Of a DNA stretch of 64,000 nucleotides, positions 37,421 through 43,538 are shown piece after piece. Source of the DNA: a virus; the IMG/VR virus record IMGVR_UViG_3300042484_001840, positions 62,001-126,000 of that record; one strand, given 5' to 3'. Both the position numbers and the translations under genes were made by a program. The notes beneath the pieces were generated by a model. It was given only the letters and a program-made list of their open reading frames with translations. It ran no database searches and was not told the DNA's origin. Numbering within the stretch: the first letter of the stretch is position 1; each line of letters opens with the position of its first letter.

Positions 37421-37837
37421 ATGAAGCGACTTATCCCAATTATCATCGCCACCCTCGCACTTACTGCGTGTGGAACTAAAACCGTGTATGTCACCAGCAC
37501 CGAAGCACCCGACACAACTGTAGAAGTTACCGAGACGACTGATGCGCCAATTGCGACTCCTGCGCCTACAGTCCCGTCTTACACTTCAGAAGATGAATTC
37601 ATCGCAGACATCTACAACGAAAACACTGGTCCCATCTACCTTGAAGACCAAGACCTGATTGACACAGGATATGCGGTTTGTGATGGTTTGCGTAGTGGTA
37701 TGACTGGCTACGATGCACTTGATGCAATTGTCTCATCATCTGAAGGTGATACCGCTGTAGAGGAACTGCTTATCAATGTTACAGCATCGGCGGTTGTGAA
37801 CTTCTGCCCTGAGCAGGCATACAAGTTCGGAGAATGA
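37421..37837 (+). CDS. DUF732-like lipoprotein (copy 1)
   Basis: 138 residues. Signal peptide with lipobox LTAC (Cys about 17), a Thr/Pro linker, then EDEFIADIYN, ...GYAVCDGLRSGM and AVVNFCPEQAYKF: the DUF732 pattern with two Cys (one disulfide) as in many actinobacterial secreted proteins. A surface lipoprotein made during infection; superinfection exclusion is possible but inferred. Confidence 0.78.
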   Translation: MKRLIPIIIATLALTACGTKTVYVTSTEAPDTTVEVTETTDAPIATPAPTVPSYTSEDEFIADIYNENTGPIYLEDQDLIDTGYAVCDGLRSGMTGYDALDAIVSSSEGDTAVEELLINVTASAVVNFCPEQAYKFGE

Positions 37838-37838
37838 T

Positions 37839-38024
37839 ATGACCAATAGAGACACTTACGACATTTTGTCATACGAAGAAGAACAGAAGCAATCAAAAAG
37901 CGGGACTAACATTCAGATCAACACCCTGATTGACGCAATGATTGATGCGGAGAAGTGTTTATTCCGTAACAAAGACGAAAACCTAATGCCTGTCAGTGAA
38001 CAAGAATACAAATTAGGAGAATGA
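37839..38024 (+). CDS. Hypothetical protein (61 aa)
   Basis: ATG one base after the previous stop. Charged helix (DTYDILSYEEEQKQSKSG, NTLIDAMIDAEKCLF). It sits between the two lipoproteins with tight spacing, so part of the same operon. Not recognised. Confidence 0.6.
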   Translation: MTNRDTYDILSYEEEQKQSKSGTNIQINTLIDAMIDAEKCLFRNKDENLMPVSEQEYKLGE

Positions 38025-38025
38025 A

Positions 38026-38457
38026 ATGAAGCGACTCGCCTTAATCGCACTACTAGTCCCGTTACTCGTTTCATGTAGCGCAGCCATGAGCAACGAGACA
38101 ACAACTCTTCAGCCGCTACCAACAACGATCAACATTCCCGTTTTTGACACAATTCCCGCACTAGATGGCAAGCCATACACCGACGAAGAGTTCGCGTTTT
38201 TTGATGATGTAACTTTCTTCTACGGGGCTAGTACCGACTTGAGCGATGAGAAACTTCTTGAGTTGGGAGTTACATGGTGTCAGTTAATGATCGGAGGCAT
38301 GAGTGCCGAAGATGTTATCGGGCGGATCAACGAAGGATCAAGCGATAACGCCGATGCTCTTCTTCACTTCTCTGTTGTAAATGCAGGGATTGAGAACTTA
38401 TGCCCCTCGCAGTGGGATAAAGCGGAGTATATTGCTCTCAATTCGTTCTTGCCGTGA
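38026..38457 (+). CDS. DUF732-like lipoprotein (copy 2)
   Basis: 143 residues. Lipobox VSC (LLVSCSA), Thr-rich linker, then LGVTWCQLMIGGMSAEDVIG and ...AGIENLCPSQWDKA, the same two-Cys DUF732 layout as copy 1. Start ATG coupled to the previous gene (GGAGAATGAA). Confidence 0.76.
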   Translation: MKRLALIALLVPLLVSCSAAMSNETTTLQPLPTTINIPVFDTIPALDGKPYTDEEFAFFDDVTFFYGASTDLSDEKLLELGVTWCQLMIGGMSAEDVIGRINEGSSDNADALLHFSVVNAGIENLCPSQWDKAEYIALNSFLP

Positions 38458-38508
38458 TGTCATACGGGACTATCTGAAAGTGTGAGAAACTTTGTGATGG
38501 GGAAAAAA

Positions 38509-38685
38509 ATGAAATTAGCCTCAGTTGGCATCGCCACAATTACTGTTTCGTATGTTTTTTCAGCACTTCTGTTCATGCTTATTGCCATGACTCTCATGAA
38601 CCCTACGCCTCGTGTTCGGGAGATATTCCTACAGCCCCGCACTACGGGTCGTCGGCGTGGTTCGTTGTCTGACTTCACTTCATAG
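38509..38685 (+). CDS. Small membrane protein (58 aa)
   Basis: ATG 38509 with GGGG upstream; ATG 38497 or GTG 38482 possible. One long hydrophobic segment (VSYVFSALLFMLIAMTL) then a basic tail (RTTGRRRGSL). Not recognised. Confidence 0.5.
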   Translation: MKLASVGIATITVSYVFSALLFMLIAMTLMNPTPRVREIFLQPRTTGRRRGSLSDFTS

Positions 38686-38845
38686 GTTTTTCGGTGAGTC
38701 TGATGTACGGACTTGCCATCGCCTTCGCATAGGCGCGCGAGTGGCTTAGTCCTTCTTGGTGGCGCTGTAGGACATACTCCATAGAGAACGCCCTACTCCA
38801 CCTATTCGCCTTCATCGTTCTGAGTGTTAGTAGTTGGTAGTTCAT
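38675..38845 (-). CDS. Basic 56-aa protein
   Basis: ATG 38845 (GAGGGCAACA before it) to TGA 38675. Strongly basic, Arg/Tyr-rich (LRTMKANRWSRAFSMEYVLQ, RHQEGLSHSRAYAKAMASPY), resembling small DNA-associated phage proteins. Ends inside the convergent membrane-protein gene by 11 bp. Confidence 0.6.
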   Translation of the reverse strand: MNYQLLTLRTMKANRWSRAFSMEYVLQRHQEGLSHSRAYAKAMASPYIRLTEKPMK

Positions 38846-38879
38846 TGTTGCCCTCCGTTCTAGGGGAACAGTACAGCGG

Positions 38880-39143
38880 TCACCACCCGCTGTACTGTTC
38901 GTATTCTTCCCGTGTTGGTACTTCGTTCAGCATACGCTGGTAGGACTCAACGCAACTCTCAAAGTCGCTGGTCTCGTGCCAATCTTCTTCGGACTTGCCT
39001 TCGTTGGTCTCTAGCCAAAAGCCGTATGACTCGTGGTAGGAGTCGGTTCCGATGAAACTCTCTGATGCCTCATCGTAAGCGTCTTGCGCTTCGTGCCTGT
39101 CTTGGTATGGCTGTTGTAGCCAAGTGTCGTAGTCAACGCCCAT
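38880..39143 (-). CDS. Hypothetical acidic protein (87 aa)
   Basis: ATG 39143 after ACTACAAAGGAGCAAGACA. Very acidic, aromatic (YDTWLQQPYQDRHEAQDAYD, SEEDWHETSDFESC), possibly a DNA mimic by charge. Single-gene unit. Not recognised. Confidence 0.65.
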   Translation of the reverse strand: MGVDYDTWLQQPYQDRHEAQDAYDEASESFIGTDSYHESYGFWLETNEGKSEEDWHETSDFESCVESYQRMLNEVPTREEYEQYSGW

Positions 39144-39183
39144 TGTCTTGCTCCTTTGTAGTAGTTGCTTCCTTATGAATACA

Positions 39184-39212
39184 AGTATAGCGAGAATGTG
39201 TAAGGTTGTCAA
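39184..39212 (-). promoter_or_regulatory. Shared-class promoter (39143 gene)
   Basis: TTGACA (39207-39212) inside the small palindrome AAGGTTGACAACCTT, 17-bp spacer with TTACAC, TATACT (39184-39189). Confidence 0.8.
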
Positions 39213-39255
39213 CCTTTTGTTGGAAAATATTTAGAAATATATTTTTGGGAAATAG

Positions 39256-39284
39256 TTGACATTCTCTCACTTATCCCGTATAAT
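39256..39284 (+). promoter_or_regulatory. Consensus promoter (39318 gene)
   Basis: TTGACA (39256-39261), 17-bp spacer, TATAAT (39279-39284); leader CTACTAAAAGGAAAAAT. Confidence 0.85.
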
Positions 39285-39317
39285 GTATCTATACACAAAT
39301 CTACTAAAAGGAAAAAT

Positions 39318-39506
39318 ATGAAAATCTTAGAAATCCCCGAAAACGAAACTATTGAAATCATCTCGGCTAATGTCATAGAGTTTTGGCGAGACGGGCAACT
39401 GATGGGCGATACCCACAAGGGTCTAGCCGATACCATTCGCCTGACGGGTATCAAGGGGCTGACAGTAGTCCTGACCGACAGACTCCCCAACGAGAGCGAG
39501 CGGTGA
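39318..39506 (+). CDS. Hypothetical protein (62 aa)
   Basis: KILEIPENETIEIISANVIE, WRDGQLMGDTHKGLADTIRL and TVVLTDRLPNE: alternating beta and helix in a small compact domain. The stop lies in the loop of hairpin CGAGCGG/CCGCTCG. Not recognised. Confidence 0.66.
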   Translation: MKILEIPENETIEIISANVIEFWRDGQLMGDTHKGLADTIRLTGIKGLTVVLTDRLPNESER

Positions 39507-39516
39507 CAGCCGCTCG
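39497..39516 (+). terminator. Terminator hairpin enclosing the stop codon of 39318 gene
   Basis: CGAGCGG and CCGCTCG pair around TGACAG, which holds the TGA. Confidence 0.65.
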
Positions 39517-39745
39517 GCAAGCGGGGCTAGTTGAGATACTGGGGTAAAACCCGAACGACCTGAGTATGTCGTAAAACTACTCTTCTTTGCTATCTCCCGA
39601 TAGCCCCGTACTCGCCACGAACTCGGATTTTTTTGTGACGGACTTTTTGCTACTGCCGTTTTTTCATTTCGTGCTTCGGATTTTTTTGTGAAAACTTTTC
39701 GCTACTGCTATTTTTTCAGTACGGGCTTTTATGCAAAAAAAAAAG

Positions 39746-39778
39746 TTATCCACAGGCTGTTGATAAACCTGTGGATAA
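39746..39778. other. DnaA-box mini-cluster
   Basis: TTATCCACA at 39746 and TGTGGATAA at 39770, with a one-mismatch box between them. Confidence 0.7.
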
Positions 39779-39781
39779 CTC

Positions 39782-40090
39782 TCATTGCTGACTCGTGGAA
39801 ACTTTTGTTCTGTTCCGTAACCCAATCATTGCGGACAAATAAAATCCTGCCGCGTGACGCTCCATCTCTGTTTCTCCGCCCCACACGCCGTACTCGTGGT
39901 TTTTCCTGCCGTACTCTCGGCACTCTGCGGATACAGGGCATTGCCGACATATAGCGACCGCTTGTGCTTCACGCTTTACCCGTCTCTCAGGTCGCTCGGC
40001 AACCTTAGGGAAGAATAGGTCTAACTTGCCACTACAAATTCCCAACTTCTGCCATTCGGTATCTAGAGTTTGAGTGTCGTTGTCGGTCAT
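39782..40090 (-). CDS. WhiB-family Fe-S transcription factor (copy 2)
   Basis: 102 residues. Cysteines at 19, 48, 51 and 57 (CRQCPVSAEC) and GVWGG at about 68-72. Basic stretch RPERRVKRE lies before the cluster rather than after it. ATG overlaps the stop of the phosphoesterase gene (ATGA), so it is made from the same transcript. Confidence 0.93.
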   Translation of the reverse strand: MTDNDTQTLDTEWQKLGICSGKLDLFFPKVAERPERRVKREAQAVAICRQCPVSAECREYGRKNHEYGVWGGETEMERHAAGFYLSAMIGLRNRTKVSTSQQ

Positions 40091-40782
40091 ACAAACTCCA
40101 TAATCAGAACTGAGTCGTCTTCCATTGTGTCTCTGCCAAGCACATGAACTTCCGTGCCTTCGCTATTCCATATTGCTCGCACATGATGATGACCGCAAAT
40201 GTGAAAGCGAGGCTTCACCTTCTGCTGGATCTCAAGTACTAACTCTCGCTGGTACACAGATACGGGAATGTCGTCCTTGTATGTGAGTTCAACTCCGTAG
40301 GGTGCGTCATGAGTAATGAGCACATCTACTTCCTCGTCGCTGAGTGTGTCAATATGGTAGGGGCTGATGAGTTCTTGCTTCCACCAAGTACGACCTAGTT
40401 CCCTATCTTTCCAATCCACGCTATACGCTCCGCCATACCCCATAAAGGTATAGCCGTTCATATCAAAGCGACAGCCACGAGGTATCCACTTCACCCATTC
40501 GTTGGGCGTAGGGATAGGTCTAGTGTCTCCGTGCTGAGTGCGTAGGTCGTCTAGTAGGTCGTGGTTCTCGTGGTTGCCATCTATCCACATGAGTGGAATA
40601 TTGTTGGCTTCTGCGAGTGCCACACAGCGTGCTAGGAACTTCTTACCAAAGGGCAAATGTACCCAGTAGCCAAAGTCACCGCAAGCGATAATCGTATTCA
40701 CTTCGTTCTTGTGTGCGTGGGCGTATAGCCATTCAAGGTGCTGAATGTTTCCGTGAATGTCGCCTGCGAATAGTACTTTCAT
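40087..40782 (-). CDS. Metallophosphoesterase
   Basis: 231 residues from ATG 40782 (GGAGG 8 bp before). Full calcineurin-like set: FAGDIHGN, ACGDFGYW, DGNHENHD, LITHDAPYG and HICGHHH. Shorter than the 5677 enzyme and without its extra N-terminal domain. Likely a Ser/Thr-type or diadenosine-type phosphatase; substrate unknown. First gene of an operon with WhiB copy 2. Confidence 0.88.
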   Translation of the reverse strand: MKVLFAGDIHGNIQHLEWLYAHAHKNEVNTIIACGDFGYWVHLPFGKKFLARCVALAEANNIPLMWIDGNHENHDLLDDLRTQHGDTRPIPTPNEWVKWIPRGCRFDMNGYTFMGYGGAYSVDWKDRELGRTWWKQELISPYHIDTLSDEEVDVLITHDAPYGVELTYKDDIPVSVYQRELVLEIQQKVKPRFHICGHHHVRAIWNSEGTEVHVLGRDTMEDDSVLIMEFV

Positions 40783-40819
40783 TATGTTCACCTCCAGGGT
40801 GATTAGTAGTTATGTGTAT

Positions 40820-40876
40820 AGTATATCAGAATTGTATATAGATTACAACCCCGATGAGCGTGTGATTAGTCACACG
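40820..40876 (-). promoter_or_regulatory. Shared-class promoter with palindrome (40782 operon)
   Basis: TTGTAA (40843-40848), 17-bp spacer, TATACT (40820-40825). CGTGTGATTAGTCACACG (40859-40876) is an 18-bp palindrome upstream, CRP-like half-sites but with N4 spacing. Confidence 0.7.
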
Positions 40877-40877
40877 A

Positions 40878-41183
40878 TTACTTGACATCTCCCCAACCTC
40901 GCCAAGCCTTACCCCAACGAGGCGAGGTAGTGCGTAGGTAGCACGCCCACAAGGGGTGGCGCTCTACGACCATCTCGGGCAAGATGACATGAACGAATAG
41001 GTCTAGTCGCCGTATGAACCTACAAGGCGAACCTAACCTATAGCGAGACACAGGGGCGCTCTCATGAGCCTCCACGAACGCTCTAAGGCTCGTAGGGTCT
41101 ATATCCCAAGGGTCAAGCCCTACTCTGTCTGCGAGTGTGCGTATCAAACTAGTTCGTACCACTTCATGATATGCGGACCACAA
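40878..41183 (-). CDS. Hypothetical basic protein (101 aa)
   Basis: Start uncertain: ATG 41183 overlaps the upstream gene by 40 bp; GTG 41162 or TTG 41147 (overlapping the TGA) are alternatives. Arg/Trp-rich (RRLDLFVHVILPEMVVERHP, SPRWGKAWRGWGD). Not recognised. Confidence 0.52.
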   Translation of the reverse strand: MWSAYHEVVRTSLIRTLADRVGLDPWDIDPTSLRAFVEAHESAPVSRYRLGSPCRFIRRLDLFVHVILPEMVVERHPLWACYLRTTSPRWGKAWRGWGDVK

Positions 41184-41410
41184 CCCCCATAGTGGATAGC
41201 CATGATCTCGGCAAGCACTAACTCAAACTCTTTGCCTTGTGAGTAGGTCAAGGTAGGGTCGTTGCCTAGCACTTGCTTGACTCCCTTGTATGTGTCTGCG
41301 ATGAGTTGAGCCTGCCTAAGTGACTCAAGGCGAGGCGTTGTATTCTTTGATACTGCCTTGCTTCTGACGATCTCTCGTACTTGCTCTATGTTGCTGAGTA
41401 GGTCGTTCAT
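41144..41410 (-). CDS. Hypothetical protein (88 aa)
   Basis: Helical (LLSNIEQVREIVRSKAVSKN; RLESLRQAQLIADTYKGVKQ) with YGGCGPHIMKWYELV at the end. One base separates it from the 41412 gene. Not recognised. Confidence 0.6.
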   Translation of the reverse strand: MNDLLSNIEQVREIVRSKAVSKNTTPRLESLRQAQLIADTYKGVKQVLGNDPTLTYSQGKEFELVLAEIMAIHYGGCGPHIMKWYELV

Positions 41411-41411
41411 C

Positions 41412-41642
41412 TCATTTCCCCTTCGTTGTTTGTAGTCGTACTCGTGTGCTCGTGACTTTCTTTTGCTCTGTTGCCTTGCGTGTCAAGCGACCCCAACCCC
41501 AACTAGTAGGTGACTTCACTTCGCTTTGCTTTGCCTTGCGTGTCAAGTAAAAGTGTGCGACAAGTGTGTCATTGGGATTGAACTCTGACAGTTCATCTAT
41601 GAGCATTTGTACTGTCATTTTTGATAATGTATTGCGTGTCAT
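41412..41642 (-). CDS. Basic protein with internal repeat (76 aa)
   Basis: ATG 41642 after ACTACTAAAGGACAAAG. Acidic N-terminus (MTVQMLIDELSEFNPNDTLV), common in phage and bacterial proteins of this type. A 16-bp direct repeat (41473, 41531) encodes duplicated LTRKA. Lys/Arg-rich C-terminus. Function unknown. Confidence 0.6.
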   Translation of the reverse strand: MTRNTLSKMTVQMLIDELSEFNPNDTLVAHFYLTRKAKQSEVKSPTSWGWGRLTRKATEQKKVTSTRVRLQTTKGK

Positions 41643-41672
41643 GCTTTGTCCTTTAGTAGTAGTGACAAGGTA

Positions 41673-41701
41673 ATCATACACAACTATCAAACAAAAAGCA
41701 A
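41673..41701 (-). promoter_or_regulatory. Promoter (41642 gene)
   Basis: TTGCTT (41696-41701), 17-bp spacer, TATGAT (41673-41678). Confidence 0.6.
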
Positions 41702-41805
41702 CCTTTATCAAAAGAAATATTTATTATAGTTATGTGACATAATCAACAACTATCATAACAATAATGATTACATATATAGCAATTACATATCAGTTATACA
41801 CAACC

Positions 41806-41968
41806 TGTGGATAAGGTGTGGATAACTTTGTACACAGGCTGTGGGTAACGCTGTGGATAACGATGAGTGCTGTGGATAATGCTGTGTATAACCTGTGTAT
41901 AACCTGTGGATAAAGCGAGGCATCAACTGTGGATAACTAGCACCATCTGTGGACAAAGATGTGGATAA
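41806..41968. other. Second DnaA-box array (7 exact plus variants)
   Basis: TGTGGATAA at 41806, 41817, 41852, 41871, 41905, 41928, 41960 and TGTGTATAA at 41883 and 41894, nearly all in one orientation, unlike the mixed array at 28.7 kb. Confidence 0.82.
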
Positions 41969-42079
41969 CTGTTGCGAAAATGAGGATGCGGGGCTATTTT
42001 TCAGACGACCTCAGAACAGGGGGGTAGAGACACACACACCATATTGCATTGTTTCCATATAGATTTATCCAAAGTCGTC

Positions 42080-42117
42080 GTAGTGCACTACCCTTTAATC
42101 TCGGTGTAGTGCACTAC
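42080..42117. promoter_or_regulatory. Paired 12-bp palindromes GTAGTGCACTAC
   Basis: Two identical perfect palindromes at 42080-42091 and 42106-42117, 26 bp apart. Typical dimer-binding operator geometry. They lie downstream of the leftward gene 42133 and beside the DnaA array. Confidence 0.7.
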
Positions 42118-42132
42118 TTCAACTTTTCGTGA

Positions 42133-42360
42133 TTACAGCGACGCGATGAATTCGCGTGATGCGCTGTCGTACGCTACGAGTGACAAGCCTGCATAACCCA
42201 GTGCGTCCAGTAGGAGGCTAGGTGTGAGTTCGCCACCGTCATCTTCATACGGCATGAATTGCGCGAGTTCTTTGAGGAGGGCTTCTGCATAAGCAGTTTG
42301 CTTACCATCCGCAAGTTTTTGTAGTGTTTTTTCTTCTGTTGAGTTAAGTATGATTTCCAT
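42133..42360 (-). CDS. Hypothetical protein (75 aa)
   Basis: ATG 42360 chosen; a longer frame to 42483 runs back over the previous gene. Helical (STEEKTLQKLADGKQTAYAE, ALLKELAQFM) then LLLDALGYAGLSLVAYDS. Not recognised. Confidence 0.55.
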   Translation of the reverse strand: MEIILNSTEEKTLQKLADGKQTAYAEALLKELAQFMPYEDDGGELTPSLLLDALGYAGLSLVAYDSASREFIASL

Positions 42361-42370
42361 AGTTGATATT

Positions 42371-42577
42371 CTACCTTCCAGTTTCAGTATTGTCAAGTGT
42401 TTGTTTGATTTGTTTTCTTTTACCATTTTTGCTCGTGGATAGTCCGTTGATGCACTTGTGGTTTTTATGCCAGTCTTCAACATGTTTCCATTCGCCCCAT
42501 CTGAATGATTTTCTATTACAGAGGGTGCATTGACCCCTGTGATTTTTACCAGTTGTTATGTTCTTTAGGGTCAACAT
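42371..42577 (-). CDS. Zinc-finger-like basic protein (68 aa)
   Basis: QCTLCNRKSFRWGEWKHVED, then WHKNHKC gives CxxC...HxxxHxC, a candidate metal site. Rich in Lys/Arg. Overlaps the upstream gene by 32 bp. Not recognised. Confidence 0.58.
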   Translation of the reverse strand: MLTLKNITTGKNHRGQCTLCNRKSFRWGEWKHVEDWHKNHKCINGLSTSKNGKRKQIKQTLDNTETGR

Positions 42578-42782
42578 TTTTATTTACTCTGCGTTGTTTC
42601 TGTTTAGATTTATCTAACTTTTTCTCATACTCGCGCCGATCTTGCTCGTAATATTTTTGCATCTCTTCTTCGTAATATTTTTGCAATTTACGATGAGCGA
42701 GTTGCGTTTTGATGGCATCTCTCGCGTAGTCAAAAAACATAAGTGCGTGTACTGTCAGACTGATTGTCAAGATTGTTTTCAC
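42546..42782 (-). CDS. Signal-anchor coiled-coil protein (78 aa)
   Basis: GTG 42782 overlapping the upstream TGA. Hydrophobic N-terminus (TILTISLTVHALMFF) then a Glu/Lys/Tyr coil (KYYEEEMQKYYEQDRREYEK). Probably membrane-attached; not recognised. Confidence 0.55.
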   Translation of the reverse strand: MKTILTISLTVHALMFFDYARDAIKTQLAHRKLQKYYEEEMQKYYEQDRREYEKKLDKSKQKQRRVNKNVDPKEHNNW

Positions 42783-42973
42783 TTGAATATCTCCTCTAAT
42801 TTTTGCATGATGTCTTCAGGTAAGTTTTTTTGCGTTGTGTAAATTTGCTTCAGCACTTCGTAGTAATACTCTCGTTCTTCTACTTCACAATGATGACAAC
42901 CTTTTACAGAGCATCGTACAAGTGCAAGATTTTTTACTATCGGTTCTTTGTCTGTTTTTTGGTAATAGTTCAT
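42779..42973 (-). CDS. Small protein with RCSVKGCHHCE site (64 aa)
   Basis: ATG 42973 with GAGAGG RBS; upstream frame is leader. CSVKGCHHC may bind zinc. C-terminal helix with DIMQKLEEIF. First gene of the 42371-42973 run; preceded by a possible attenuator at 43085-43133. Confidence 0.6.
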   Translation of the reverse strand: MNYYQKTDKEPIVKNLALVRCSVKGCHHCEVEEREYYYEVLKQIYTTQKNLPEDIMQKLEEIFK

Positions 42974-43084
42974 GGGGTGCCTCTCAAAAAAAAAATCGGT
43001 TTTGTTCTGTGCGTTTAGATTTATCTGATATTGCATGTGGGCTGTTTCTAAATACGAGGGGGTTTTGTTTCTAAACACGAGGGT

Positions 43085-43224
43085 AAAAAAGTTATACCCT
43101 CTACCATCATTTTCAGATCGCAGAGGGTACAACCCCGTAGTTGGTTTAAGTTGTCAATGGCAATTTTTGCCACCGTCAGATTTCTCTGCACCAACATATT
43201 ATCTGCGCCCGCTATTTTTGTCAA
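43085..43224 (-). ncRNA. Candidate ~105-nt small RNA or attenuator leader
   Basis: Leftward promoter TTGACA (43219-43224), 17-bp spacer, TAATAT (43196-43201) predicts a start near 43189. The RNA would end at a 12-bp hairpin (43133-43091, GTTGTACCCTCT with AGAGGGTATAAC, one mismatch) followed by TTTTTT (43090-43085). No good frame lies inside. It may be a free sRNA or an attenuator for 42973. Confidence 0.6.
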
Positions 43225-43241
43225 CCTAAGCAACAAAATTT

Positions 43242-43538
43242 TCAGTCCATTAAGGATTCAAATTCTTCATAAATCTTGCCTGTGATATCTGCGATCTGAT
43301 TGTTCCACCAGTGTTCGGGTGGGCAGGTTGGCGAGATGAGAACTTCAATTGACTTGGAAACTTTTTTTGCTTCGGGATGGCTCTTGAAGAACTTGTCAAC
43401 TTCTGTCATGTTCTTGAATGGACCGAAGAACACTCGGTCAGTTGCTCGGACATGATGAAGGATGAGTGAATAGTTGGGCGTTTCGGGCTTCTCGGGTTCG
43501 TTATTCTCCACGAAAAGCATTTCTCCTCGGTAAATCAT
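43242..43538 (-). CDS. Hypothetical protein (98 aa)
   Basis: ATG 43538 with AAGGAG 7 bp upstream; ATG 43520 with GAGGAG is an alternative. ATDRVFFGPFKNMTEVDKFF looks like a sub-domain present in small phage proteins. C-terminal helix DITGKIYEEFESL. Not recognised. Confidence 0.6.
   Translation of the reverse strand: MIYRGEMLFVENNEPEKPETPNYSLILHHVRATDRVFFGPFKNMTEVDKFFKSHPEAKKVSKSIEVLISPTCPPEHWWNNQIADITGKIYEEFESLMD

Larger units (their letters stand above)
41702..42132. other. Non-coding region with second DnaA-box array
   Basis: AT-rich 41702-41800, then the DnaA array, one ATGCGGGGCTAT (41988) and paired palindromes (42080-42117). No gene seen. Confidence 0.65.

Noticed and set aside
43048-43236. 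Leftward 62-aa frame with RGCTLC
   Set aside because: It covers the promoter and hairpin of the candidate small RNA, has no RBS and no clear start; treated as non-coding.
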